Assembly: GCA_021824055.1 (NCBI GenBank)
Contig: JAKALV010000098.1
Span: 1 to 10,713 of the forward strand
Length of the DNA: 10,713 nt
Reading direction: 5' to 3'
Origin: Acidobacteriota bacterium
Lineage (GTDB): Bacteria > Acidobacteriota > Vicinamibacteria > Vicinamibacterales > SCN-69-37
The first letter of the stretch is position 1. Every line of letters begins with the position of its first letter. Shown piece after piece: positions 1 through 6,010 of this stretch. Below the pieces are notes generated by a model. The model was not told the DNA's origin. It did not search any database and worked only from the letters and a program-made list of their open reading frames with translations. The position numbers and the translations under genes are program-made.

Positions 1-11
1 GCCCCCAGGTC

Positions 12-1034
12 ATGATGCGGCTCCCATCCTTTATATACAGGGCGCCGAAAACGGTCGGCGACGCGGTCCTGTGGCTGGCCGAGTCACCGGCCGACACGAT
101 GCTGGTGGCGGGTGGCACGGACCTGCTTCCCAACATGAAACGGCGGCAGCAGACGCCGAAGACCGTGATCGGGCTGCGCGGCATCGCGGAATTGTCCGGC
201 ATTCGCGAGAACGGCCATCTGTCGATTGGCGCCGCCACCACGCTGACGTCGCTCGTGAATCACGCGGGTCTTCGCGCGCGCGCGCTCGGCCTGTGGCAGT
301 CGGCCGCGCAGATCGCTACACCGCATCTCAGGAACATGGGCACGATCGGCGGCAACCTCTGCCTCGATACGCGCTGCACGTATTACGACCAGACTGAAGA
401 CTGGCGCAAGGCGATCGGCTACTGCATGAAGAAGGACGGCAGCACCTGCTGGGTCGCCACTTCGAGCAAGCGCTGTCTCGCCGTTTCGTCCACCGACACC
501 GCGCCCATGCTGTGGGCACTCGGCGCGCGCGTCACGCTCGCGTCGGCGCTGACGACGCGCGAGATTCCTGTCGCCGATCTCTACAACAACGATGGCATGC
601 GCTACATCACGCGGCGCGCCGATGAACTGTTGACGCGCGTGGAGATTCCCGATCAAACGGGTTGGATCAGCACGTACTGGAAGCTGCGCCGGCGCGGTTC
701 GTTCGATTTTCCGGTGGGCGCCGCGGCCGTGGCGCTGAAGATGGATCGCGGCGGCCGCGTGGAAGCCGCGCGCGTCGTCCTCGGCGCCGTGGCCTCGCAG
801 CCGATGCCGTCACCGAAGGCCGAGGCGCTGCTCGTCGGGCAGTTGCTGACGGACGACGTGATCGCCGCGGCGGCCGACGCCGCGTTTGACGTGGCGAAGC
901 CGATGGACAACACGGACTTCGAGCTCGTGTGGCGCAAGAAGATGGTGCGCTCGCTCGTGACGAACGCGCTTCGCGAACTGCGCGGCGATGACATGCGCGC
1001 CGTGCGGTTCAAGCTCGCGAAGCAGATCCTCTAA
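12..1034 (+). CDS. hcrB: 4-hydroxybenzoyl-CoA reductase-type FAD subunit (HcrB-like), molybdopterin dehydrogenase family
   Basis: The 340-residue product is the FAD-binding medium subunit of a molybdenum hydroxylase (xanthine dehydrogenase/CO dehydrogenase family). FAD contacts are visible as AGGTDLLP (residues 33-40) and TIGGNLCLD (111-119). Between the FAD domain and the rest lies a Cys-rich insertion with Cys117, 122, 138, 146 and 155. Such an insertion is known from the 4-hydroxybenzoyl-CoA reductase beta subunit, where it binds an extra [4Fe-4S] cluster; ordinary CoxM/XdhB proteins lack it. The expected role is electron transfer from the Mo site during reductive dehydroxylation of 4-hydroxybenzoyl-CoA in the anaerobic benzoyl-CoA pathway, in the cytoplasm. 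The partner Mo and 2Fe-2S subunits are not in the window and could lie upstream, since the gene begins at the window edge. ATG at 12 and ATG at 15 are both possible starts. The family call is firm; the exact substrate is inferred. Confidence 0.85.
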   Translation: MMRLPSFIYRAPKTVGDAVLWLAESPADTMLVAGGTDLLPNMKRRQQTPKTVIGLRGIAELSGIRENGHLSIGAATTLTSLVNHAGLRARALGLWQSAAQIATPHLRNMGTIGGNLCLDTRCTYYDQTEDWRKAIGYCMKKDGSTCWVATSSKRCLAVSSTDTAPMLWALGARVTLASALTTREIPVADLYNNDGMRYITRRADELLTRVEIPDQTGWISTYWKLRRRGSFDFPVGAAAVALKMDRGGRVEAARVVLGAVASQPMPSPKAEALLVGQLLTDDVIAAAADAAFDVAKPMDNTDFELVWRKKMVRSLVTNALRELRGDDMRAVRFKLAKQIL

Positions 1035-1044
1035 CAGCTTTCAC

Positions 1045-1082
1045 CGTGAAGGCCGTGAAGAGCGTGAAGCCACTTCTTCACG
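1045..1082. terminator. Tandem CGTGAAG repeat and hairpin between convergent hcrB-like gene and intI
   Basis: Three copies of CGTGAAG occur at an exact 9-base step (1045, 1054, 1063). The third copy pairs with CTTCACG at 1076-1082 across a 6-base loop, giving a 7-bp perfect stem. It lies 10 bases past the hcrB-like stop and about 45 bases past the intI stop on the other strand. A role as a shared terminator for the two convergent genes is plausible, but there is no T-run, so this is inference. It could also be a copy of a dispersed intergenic repeat. Confidence 0.35.
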
Positions 1083-1125
1083 TTCATCATGTTCTTGGAC
1101 GAGGACTGTTCAGGCGCCCGCACGG

Positions 1126-2106
1126 TCAGAGTGAATCTGCGGGGCTTCGCACGCCGAGCGCTCCCTTTTGCAGCACGTGTGTGTAGATCATCGTCGTACT
1201 GACGTCCGCGTGTCCCGGCAATTCCTGCACCGTGTGGATGTCGTAACCGTCTTCGAGCAGATGCGTCGCGAACGAGTGCCGGAACGTGTGGCACCTCACG
1301 CGCTTGCTGACACCGGCCTCGCGGGCGGCACGCGCCACCTCGCGCGGAATCACGGTTTCGTGCAGGTGGAAACGGCTTGGCGGTCCCCATTTCGGATCGC
1401 GGCAGATGCGTCCGGCCGGGAACACGAACTGCCAGGGCCAACTCTTGGCCGCGTTGGGATACTTGACTCCGATGGCGTCGGGCAGCACCACGGCGCCGAA
1501 GCCATGCGACAGGTCTTCGGTGTGTTGTCGGCGGACGTCTTCGAGATGGCTCGTGAGCTTGGCCCGAACGAGCGCGGGCAGCGGCACGGCGCGGTCTTTC
1601 TGCCCTTTGCCTCTGCGAACCATCACTTGCTGCCGGTCGAAGTCGAGGTCCTTCACTCGCAGTTCGAGTCCTTCAGTCAGGCGGAGCCCGGCGCCATAGA
1701 GCAACGCCACGACCAGCCACGCGACCCCGTCGAGTTTGGCCAGGACCGCTCTCACCTCCAGCCTCGACAGGACCACGGGCAGGGTTGTGGGTGTCCGGCC
1801 GCGGGGGATTTTGCCGAGGTCTGAGAGTTCGCGCTTGATGATGTGTCTGTACAGGTAGAGCAGTGCGCCGAGCGCCTGGTTTTGGGTGGATGCGGCCACG
1901 GATCTGCCGACGGCGAGATCGGTCAGAAAGGCGCGGACGTCGGCCTCGCCGAGTTCTCTCGGATGGCGTTTGTGGTTGAAGAGGATGAACCGACGCACCC
2001 ACGTCACGTAGGCTTCGACCGTGCGTGGGCTGTAGTGGCCGAGCGTCAGGCTGTCGCGGAGTTGGTCGAGAAGACGAGGCGGATTGGGCGGCGCCATCGG
2101 GGCCAT
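1126..2106 (-). CDS. intI: Integron integrase (IntI-type tyrosine recombinase)
   Basis: The 326-residue product is a tyrosine recombinase that would act on attI and folded single-stranded attC. It has an N-terminal SAM-like core-binding domain (about residues 10-95) and a C-terminal catalytic domain with Arg142 (GAGLRLTE), Lys167 (RRGKGQKDR), His273 and Arg276 (CHTFRHSFATHLL), His299 (PGHADVSTT) and the nucleophile Tyr308 (MIYTHVL). The integron-specific extra segment that XerC/D lack is present: KYPNAAKSWPWQFVFPAG, about residues 215-232. Length is normal for IntI and the family tail (GVRSPADSL) is intact, so the gene looks functional. It runs opposite to the cassettes, the canonical layout. 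One oddity is Pro297 before the catalytic GH, where a Leu is usual (LPGH instead of LLGH). ATG at 2106 is chosen; an in-frame ATG lies at 2097. Neither has a clear ribosome binding site. Confidence 0.96.
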   Translation of the reverse strand: MAPMAPPNPPRLLDQLRDSLTLGHYSPRTVEAYVTWVRRFILFNHKRHPRELGEADVRAFLTDLAVGRSVAASTQNQALGALLYLYRHIIKRELSDLGKIPRGRTPTTLPVVLSRLEVRAVLAKLDGVAWLVVALLYGAGLRLTEGLELRVKDLDFDRQQVMVRRGKGQKDRAVPLPALVRAKLTSHLEDVRRQHTEDLSHGFGAVVLPDAIGVKYPNAAKSWPWQFVFPAGRICRDPKWGPPSRFHLHETVIPREVARAAREAGVSKRVRCHTFRHSFATHLLEDGYDIHTVQELPGHADVSTTMIYTHVLQKGALGVRSPADSL

Positions 2107-2199
2107 CTTGGTCTTTATTGGAAGAATCGTGCCGTCCTGGCCTTCGAATTCGCCAGCAATTCGGTGCCTTCCGAGGATGTGCAGGGGTAGGCCGTGCCC

Positions 2200-2358
2200 G
2201 AATTAGGCTGACGGCCTTCGTAATCGCAGGGTTGACCGTTACGGCTGTCTAACTCTCGCGCCCCTGAGGCCCGCGATCGGGTGTAACCTCTGGCCGGTTG
2301 GGGAGTTGCATTTACCGCGCTCGCGCCCTGCGTCAGGAATTAGGCTGACGGAGTTCGT
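2200..2358. repeat. Direct repeat GAATTAGGCTGACGG flanking the attI leader
   Basis: The 15-mer GAATTAGGCTGACGG occurs at 2200-2214 and 2337-2351, and both copies are followed after two bases by TTCGT. The repeat period is 137 bases. The GGCTGACGG part also occurs in the right arm of the attC at 4611-4684. It may be a duplicated integrase-binding element or the trace of an old recombination. Confidence 0.6.
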
Positions 2359-2363
2359 CAGCC
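2343..2363. promoter_or_regulatory. Perfect 8-bp inverted repeat in attI leader
   Basis: GGCTGACG (2343-2350) and CGTCAGCC (2356-2363) are exact inverted copies around the 5-base loop GAGTT. The site is 32 bases upstream of the attI core. It may be a protein-binding site, a leader hairpin of the cassette transcript, or an integrase-binding accessory site. No function is proven. Confidence 0.5.
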
Positions 2364-2383
2364 GTATTGCCGCGGCCTTGCAG

Positions 2384-2401
2384 GTCCAATACTAGTTAGG
2401 C
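2384..2401 (+). other. attI core site (L box GTCCAAT, R box GTTAGGC)
   Basis: GTTAGGC at 2395-2401 matches the GTTRRRY core where integron integrases cut between G and TT. It is preceded by GTCCAAT (2384-2390) in roughly inverted orientation, like the L and R boxes of known attI sites. It is the first core after intI and directly precedes the first cassette gene. Its exact outer limits cannot be set from sequence alone. Confidence 0.7.
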
Positions 2402-2421
2402 GGACAACCGAGGTCGGGCAT

Positions 2422-3162
2422 ATGACAACAGTGGACAACGGCGTCACAACCTACATCAGTCTGGCAACTGAGGAATACAAAACGTTACGTGCCGAGAGCA
2501 TTCAAGCCAGCGTAAACATGTGGACGGCAATGCAGTGGGGATCAGCCCTGATCGGGGTTACGATCGGTATTGGTCTCTCACAGTGGAACGTCACCAATCC
2601 GGCAACGCCGTTGGCCTTTGACATCGTGGTGCCGACATTCGCGGCGCTGATGATGGCTTTTTGGCTTGGCGAGGCCGCACGATTCAAGCGCGTCGGCGAC
2701 TATCTTTGTTTGGTCGAGCAAAAACTAAGTTTGGTCTTCGAGTCGAATGGACTTGTTCCGGGCGTGCTTCGTACAAGTTGGCCTGACATACAACGCAAGG
2801 CTGAACGCGCTCTGAACCTCCGTTCCAGTGACAGTGCGTCCGCGGGCGAGTTGATAATTAGCGACCCCGTATCGTGGGAGCAATGGCTCAGAGCACGAAA
2901 GGGGCGCTCGGTCATCGACGGGCACCTTTCGATTCTCTATGCGGTACGGCTGGGATTCTTTCTTGTTCTCGCTTGGGGATCGTGGCTCGCTGGGTTGTTC
3001 TATGCCTACACCGCGCCATCGATCTTGGCCTCAGCCGCACACATCACGATCTTGGCGCTTGGCGCGATCGTGTGTTGTGCAGCCAGCGCAGGCGCCTTGA
3101 TTGTCCGCGGTTACCTCAACCAAACTACCGCACCGATAGAGCGAAACTCGAAGACCCAATAG
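2422..3162 (+). CDS. Cassette 1: four-helix membrane protein of unknown function
   Basis: The product has 246 residues and no named function that I recognise. Two hydrophobic helices (about 39-55 and 65-85) form an N-terminal hairpin, then a soluble part of about 85 residues (86-170), then two more helices (about 171-198 and 204-230). The segment between the first hairpin and the soluble part reads FWLGEAARFKRVGDYL, a charged stretch that looks conserved-like. The 2+2 helix plan with a cytosolic middle is reminiscent of small membrane effectors such as SLATT-type proteins, but that is only a resemblance. ATG at 2422 follows a purine-rich GAGGTCGG. As the cassette next to attI it should be the most strongly expressed if a cassette promoter exists upstream. 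The stop at 3160-3162 lies 8 bases before the next core site. Confidence 0.8.
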   Translation: MTTVDNGVTTYISLATEEYKTLRAESIQASVNMWTAMQWGSALIGVTIGIGLSQWNVTNPATPLAFDIVVPTFAALMMAFWLGEAARFKRVGDYLCLVEQKLSLVFESNGLVPGVLRTSWPDIQRKAERALNLRSSDSASAGELIISDPVSWEQWLRARKGRSVIDGHLSILYAVRLGFFLVLAWGSWLAGLFYAYTAPSILASAAHITILALGAIVCCAASAGALIVRGYLNQTTAPIERNSKTQ

Positions 3163-3177
3163 CCGCTGCCGTTAGGC
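3163..3177 (+). other. Right half of an attC site (cassette 1/2 boundary)
   Basis: CCGCTGCCGTTAGGC matches the right arm of the other attC sites here; GCTGCCGTTAGGC is identical to 8101-8113. The core GTTAGGC is at 3171-3177. No matching left core (GCCTAAC-like) with a pairing arm is visible upstream in the end of the preceding gene; CCTCAAC at 3114-3120 is the nearest, with a mismatch and a poor stem. Confidence 0.55.
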
Positions 3178-3197
3178 GGACCGCGACGCGCGTTATC

Positions 3198-3204
3198 AGG
3201 AGGT
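3198..3204 (+). promoter_or_regulatory. Strong ribosome binding site AGGAGGT
   Basis: A full AGGAGGT lies 3 bases before the ATG at 3208. It sits 20 bases after the cassette boundary and fixes the start of the first gene of cassette 2. It is the strongest such site among the cassette genes. Confidence 0.7.
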
Positions 3205-3207
3205 CGA

Positions 3208-3786
3208 ATGCTCGATAAGCTCAAGGCGGACTTTGACGGAATCATCGAACTGGTGAACAAGGCGCCTGCTGCCCTGCAGGAGATGGCATTCAAGATGATC
3301 TTGGAGCGGTGGTTCAGCGAGAACGTAGCGCCGAATGCAGCGCTCCCTCCACCATTACCGGCTGCGCCACTCGGTTCCGGCTCGCCCGGGGCAGCCAGCG
3401 GCGTTCCGGATGCTGTCAAGCCATTCCTCACTGCCAACGCCATCACGACGGAAATCCTCGAAAAGGTCTTCCACCCGACGGGTCCGGGCGCACAGTTGCT
3501 CGCCTCCACCATCCCCGGCAACGGAAAAGCCAGCAAGTTGGTCAGCTTGTCGCTGCTGCTCTGCGTCAAGCAGGCCCTTGAGTCCGGCAACTTTGCCTGC
3601 ACGCTGAAGGAGCTACGGGAACTCGCCGTGCATTACGATTGCTACGACTCGCCAAACTTTTCCAAGAACCTGAAGGCGAACAAGAGCTACTACAACCCAC
3701 GGGAGAAAGGCGCGGACTTGGAATTGAGCGGGCCTGGTCGTAAGAAGGCGGGAGAGATCATCAAGGCCATCGCCGCGGGCGAGTAG
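3208..3786 (+). CDS. Cassette 2, gene A: unknown protein with possible C-terminal winged-helix, partner of HEPN protein
   Basis: The 192-residue product is not recognised. The N-terminal part (1-40) is helical and amphipathic. A Pro/Ala/Gly-rich linker follows (about 42-68, PPPLPAAPLGSGSPG). The C-terminal part (about 70-190) is helical and ends with DSPNFSKNLKANKSYYN followed by ELSGPGRKKAGEIIKAI. That ending, with a predicted strand hairpin before LSGPGRKKA, resembles the wing and last helix of winged helix-turn-helix domains, which would suit a nucleic-acid-binding regulator or antitoxin. This is inference from pattern only. No membrane segment or signal peptide is seen. The stop at 3784-3786 directly abuts the ATG of the HEPN-type gene at 3787, so the two are almost certainly co-translated and act together. 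The start is set by AGGAGGT at 3198. Confidence 0.8.
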   Translation: MLDKLKADFDGIIELVNKAPAALQEMAFKMILERWFSENVAPNAALPPPLPAAPLGSGSPGAASGVPDAVKPFLTANAITTEILEKVFHPTGPGAQLLASTIPGNGKASKLVSLSLLLCVKQALESGNFACTLKELRELAVHYDCYDSPNFSKNLKANKSYYNPREKGADLELSGPGRKKAGEIIKAIAAGE

Positions 3787-4599
3787 ATGGACGTCGCCCA
3801 AGCGCTGGAGGACGTCATCGAGGAGTTGGTCTCGATTCAGAAGGACGTCAACAAGCTGAAGACGGCATCCGTCAGCGGCCAAGCGCTGCGGAAGCGCGTC
3901 AAGGAAACGCACAAGAAGTGGCTGCCGGTCGCGGGAGTGCTGGAGACTGGAAGCATTGTGGACACCTCAAAGCTCCAAGAGGTGTCGGACGCATGGACCG
4001 CACTGGTCAAGTTGGCGAACCTCGCCAAACCAAAGAGCCAATACAGGGCCCTGCTGAAAGTCATCATTGCAAGTACAGAGAGCGAGATCCTGCACAAATT
4101 CATCAAGGGCTCGGCTATCGAGACGATCGGCGACACTCTTCGGAAGCTGGTCCAACCGGTTAGCGATCCCGAACTGTTAAAGTACCTCGACGAATCCATC
4201 CGGTGCGCGGAGATGAAGTGCGTTCGCGCTTCCGTTGTGCTCGCTTGGTGCGCTGTTGCTCATATGGTTCACCGGAAACTGACTTCGCTGGGCATCACCG
4301 CGCTCAATGCTGAATTCGTACGGATGAAAGCCGACAAGGGGCTGATGTTCCGGACGTTCACCAAGGACTACGTGTTCTCGACGGAGCCAGACGTCAAGGA
4401 GGCCGCAGACGCCCACCTAATTCTGCTCTGCCGATTCCTTACCTATCTGGACGACACTCAGTACAAACACTTGAAGGGAGCGCTCGACCTACGGAATGGT
4501 TGCGGCCACCCGACGGGCTATCAGCCCGAGCCGGTCAAGTTGCAGGCCTACTACTCTGACATCGCACAGCTCGTTCTGTTAAATTCGAAGTTCAGCTGA
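3787..4599 (+). CDS. Cassette 2, gene B: HEPN-domain protein, putative RNase
   Basis: The product has 270 residues. The C-terminal half (about 125-268) looks like a HEPN domain: a helix EAxR-like (YLDESIRCAEMKC, 133-145), a hydrophobic Ala/Trp helix (VRASVVLAWCAVAHMVHRK, 146-164), and near the end the motif LRNGCGHP, with Arg236, Asn237 and His241. R-x4-6-H with a polar residue after Arg is the catalytic signature of HEPN ribonucleases in toxin-antitoxin, Abi and CRISPR effectors. The N-terminal half (1-120) is helical, with a possible coiled coil at 1-45, and is unassigned. It abuts gene A without a spacer and precedes the attC at 4611. The likely role is an RNA-cleaving toxin or defence effector, held in check or targeted by gene A. 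The motif is visible; activity and partnership are inferred. Confidence 0.85.
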   Translation: MDVAQALEDVIEELVSIQKDVNKLKTASVSGQALRKRVKETHKKWLPVAGVLETGSIVDTSKLQEVSDAWTALVKLANLAKPKSQYRALLKVIIASTESEILHKFIKGSAIETIGDTLRKLVQPVSDPELLKYLDESIRCAEMKCVRASVVLAWCAVAHMVHRKLTSLGITALNAEFVRMKADKGLMFRTFTKDYVFSTEPDVKEAADAHLILLCRFLTYLDDTQYKHLKGALDLRNGCGHPTGYQPEPVKLQAYYSDIAQLVLLNSKFS

Positions 4600-4610
4600 A
4601 ACCATACGCC

Positions 4611-4684
4611 GCCTAACACGCCGTGCAGCCGGCGGCGGCGCGTGCGATGATGAGCGCCGCCGCGGCTGACGGCTATCGTTAGGC
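4611..4684 (+). other. attC site (end of cassette 2)
   Basis: The left core GCCTAAC (4611-4617) and right core GTTAGGC (4678-4684) are exact inverted copies. The inner arms pair: GCCGT/ACGGC, CAGCCG/CGGCTG and CGGCGGCGC/GCGCCGCCG. Two unpaired G bases remain in the left arm, one before and one after CAGCCG, at the places where attC sites carry extrahelical bases. Total length is 74 bases with a 12-base loop region. This is a full, foldable site. Confidence 0.93.
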
Positions 4685-4731
4685 CGCTGAGCGAGCCTCA
4701 ACGTAGATCCGGCCAGATCATTCTTCAAACT

Positions 4732-4752
4732 GTATATTGCAGGCGTATACTG
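4732..4752 (+). promoter_or_regulatory. Direct repeat GTATAyTGC with -10-like TATATT upstream of brnT
   Basis: GTATATTGC (4732-4740) and GTATACTGC (4744-4752) form a direct repeat with a 12-base step. TATATT at 4733-4738 resembles a -10 element. BrnTA-type operons are usually repressed by their antitoxin, so this is a candidate operator/promoter, but it overlaps the possible TTG start at 4737. No good -35 is seen. Confidence 0.35.
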
Positions 4753-5066
4753 CGTATGTGGGTGCGCGCCCAGAGTTCTTCCCGACTATCGAGGGATTTC
4801 AGTGGGATGAGGGCAATGCGTCCAAGAACTGGACGCGCCACCGTGTCAGCCAGACGGAAGCGGAGCAGGTGTTCCTCAACCGCCCGCTCGTCGTAACCGC
4901 GGCACCATTCGCAGGTGAGGCTCGGCAGTTTGCATTCGGGCGGACCGACGCCGGGCGACTGCTCACCGTGGTCTTCACCATACGGGGCCCGTTGCTGCGG
5001 GTGATCTCGGTGAGGCCGATGAGTCGTCGAGAACGGAGGGGCTATGGCAAAGCGAGCGACGCGTAA
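4737..5066 (+). CDS. brnT: BrnT-family toxin (RelE-like ribonuclease)
   Basis: The 109-residue product matches the BrnT family: FQWDEGNASKN (21-31), RHRVSQTEAEQVF (34-46), a Gly-Arg-Thr turn (68-70), GRLLTVVFT (73-81) and the ending RVISVRPMSRRER (88-100). BrnT toxins are ribosome-linked RNases with a RelE-like fold that inhibit translation. It overlaps the antitoxin gene by 23 bases, the usual toxin-first order for this family. The start is uncertain: TTG at 4737 gives the longest form, but GTG at 4758 gives 102 residues, closer to the family length, and would leave the repeat at 4732-4752 free as promoter. Neither has a Shine-Dalgarno match. The two genes fill one cassette. Confidence 0.9.
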   Translation: MQAYTAYVGARPEFFPTIEGFQWDEGNASKNWTRHRVSQTEAEQVFLNRPLVVTAAPFAGEARQFAFGRTDAGRLLTVVFTIRGPLLRVISVRPMSRRERRGYGKASDA

Positions 5067-5388
5067 GACGATTCCGGCATTCGCTTCAGAACGCGCCGAG
5101 CGCGAATACTGGGAGACGCACGACGCGGCGAGCATCGTGGATTGGTCCACCGCTCGTCAGGCCGTGTTTCCCAATCTCAAAGCCTCGACCGAGACCATCT
5201 CGCTCCGGCTCCCGACGGCACTGCTGTCGGACCTCAAGGTTCTGGCGAACAAGCGTGATGTGCCGTACCAATCCTTGCTCAAGGTCTACCTCGCGGATCG
5301 TGTCACTCGCGAGACACTCGGCGGCACGCGTCCTAACAAGGCGCTGCAGCCGGCGGGCCGCAGTCGAAAGCGTGCGGCCCGCGGCTGA
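5044..5388 (+). CDS. brnA: BrnA/CopG-type antitoxin with attC-encoded C-terminal tail
   Basis: The 114-residue product is the antitoxin partner of the upstream toxin. The N-terminal half has the segment FASERAEREYWETHDAASI (13-31), typical of CopG-type antitoxins. The C-terminal part is a ribbon-helix-helix DNA-binding domain (TISLRLPTALLSDLKVLA, 51-68, then YQSLLKVYLADRV). It should neutralise BrnT and repress the operon. CGGAGGGG just before ATG 5044 is a good ribosome binding site. The last 18 or so residues (PNKALQPAGRSRKRAARG) are translated from the attC at 5331-5403, with the TGA inside its right arm, so the tail is basic and not native to the family. The family call is strong. Confidence 0.9.
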   Translation: MAKRATRKTIPAFASERAEREYWETHDAASIVDWSTARQAVFPNLKASTETISLRLPTALLSDLKVLANKRDVPYQSLLKVYLADRVTRETLGGTRPNKALQPAGRSRKRAARG

Positions 5389-5403
5389 GCGCTGTCGTTA
5401 GCC
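5331..5403 (+). other. attC site (end of cassette 3), overlapping the antitoxin gene
   Basis: The left core TCCTAAC (5331-5337) and right core GTTAGCC (5397-5403) bracket a 73-base site. The arms pair as GCGCT/AGCGC, CAGCCG/CGGCTG and CGGGCCGC/GCGGCCCG. As in the other sites, a single unpaired G lies on each side of CAGCCG in the left arm. The first left-core base departs from the R of the RYYYAAC consensus. Confidence 0.92.
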
Positions 5404-5426
5404 AGACGAAGAAGGCGGGAGGACCA

Positions 5427-5768
5427 ATGAACGAGGTGGCGTTTCTCAGTGGCTTGCTCGGCGTCGGCGTTGCGTTGGTGCTGATCAGGTTGTCGTCCAT
5501 CGAACGACGATTGGATCGAACGGCTCGACTCGATGCCAAAGTCGATGCCTTGTTGAAGGCGAGCGGCGTCGAGTTCGACCCATTCCGGGATGTGCCGGCC
5601 GACGTGCGTGAGGCGCTCGAGCGTGGCGAGACCATCCTCGCTATCAAGCGGTTCCGGCAGGCAACTGGCGTCGGACTGAAGGAGGCGAAGGACTTCGTCG
5701 ATGAAGTGCGGCGGCGCCGGCTGTGGCATAGCGGCCTGGCTGAAAAGCTGGCAGAATCTTCAACGTGA
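5427..5768 (+). CDS. Membrane-anchored protein with ribosomal L7/L12 C-terminal-like domain
   Basis: The 113-residue product has one N-terminal hydrophobic helix (about 4-22, VAFLSGLLGVGVALVLIRL), a short coiled linker (25-45), and a C-terminal segment ALERGETILAIKRFRQATG followed by VGLKEAKDFVDEV (about 66-98). The last part has the pattern of the ribosomal protein L7/L12 C-terminal domain (IxxIKxxRxxTGLGLKEAKxxVE), which in the ribosome contacts translation factors. Small proteins that join a membrane helix to this domain are found in many bacteria and are of unknown role. GGGAGGA precedes the ATG. Its stop overlaps the GTG of the DUF4160 gene by 4 bases, so the two are translationally coupled. 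A link to translation control is inference. Confidence 0.85.
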   Translation: MNEVAFLSGLLGVGVALVLIRLSSIERRLDRTARLDAKVDALLKASGVEFDPFRDVPADVREALERGETILAIKRFRQATGVGLKEAKDFVDEVRRRRLWHSGLAEKLAESST

Positions 5769-6010
5769 GTCCGACCGTTCTCCAGAGTGGTCCGTACCGG
5801 TGCTTCTTCTTCTCGAGCGATCGAGGTGAACCGAGCCACGTGCACGTGTCCCGGGAGCGGAAGGCCGCGAAGTTCTGGCTCAAGCCAGTGAAGCTCGAGT
5901 ACAACCGCGGGTTTGGCCCGACGGAGTTGAACAAGATCGAAACGATCGTGCGAGACAATCAGGCGCATCTGCTAAAGGCGTGGCATGACTACTTCCAGTC
6001 TGGCAACTGA
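5765..6010 (+). CDS. DUF4160-family protein (probable toxin-antitoxin-like partner of DUF2442)
   Basis: The 81-residue product matches DUF4160: YRCFFFSSDRGEPSHVHV (11-28) with the family hallmark EPxHVHV, then KFWLKPVKLEYN, and the C-terminal helix IETIVRDNQAHLLKAWHDYF. Proteins of this family are often encoded directly upstream of DUF2442 proteins, as here, and the pair has been discussed as a toxin-antitoxin-like unit; no reaction is established to my knowledge. It starts with GTG in a GTGA overlap with the L7/L12-like gene and overlaps the following DUF2442 gene by 26 bases. The three genes thus form one tight operon in a single cassette. Confidence 0.88.
   Translation: MSPTVLQSGPYRCFFFSSDRGEPSHVHVSRERKAAKFWLKPVKLEYNRGFGPTELNKIETIVRDNQAHLLKAWHDYFQSGN

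Larger units (their letters stand above)
2107..2394. promoter_or_regulatory. Non-coding zone between intI and first cassette (attI leader, probable promoters)
   Basis: No convincing gene lies here. The zone should hold the intI promoter and accessory parts of attI, and possibly a cassette promoter, since it separates divergent intI and the array. A GTCTAAC matching the R'' consensus occurs at 2247-2253. CTCGCGCCCCTG near 2254 is loosely repeated as CTCGCGCCCTGCG near 2320. A longer repeat and a hairpin are listed separately. I could not pick a -35/-10 pair with usual spacing on either strand. Confidence 0.5.

Noticed and set aside
84..656. Long open frame opposite the hcrB-like gene
   Set aside because: It mirrors a well-supported FAD-subunit gene in GC-rich DNA; its product is Arg-rich with no family-like pattern.
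1168..1824. Plus-strand frame of about 218 codons inside intI
   Set aside because: It is the shadow of the integrase gene, which has all catalytic residues on the other strand.
2247..2401. A 155-base attC bounded by GTCTAAC and GTTAGGC
   Set aside because: The arms between these cores do not pair; the right core fits attI better.
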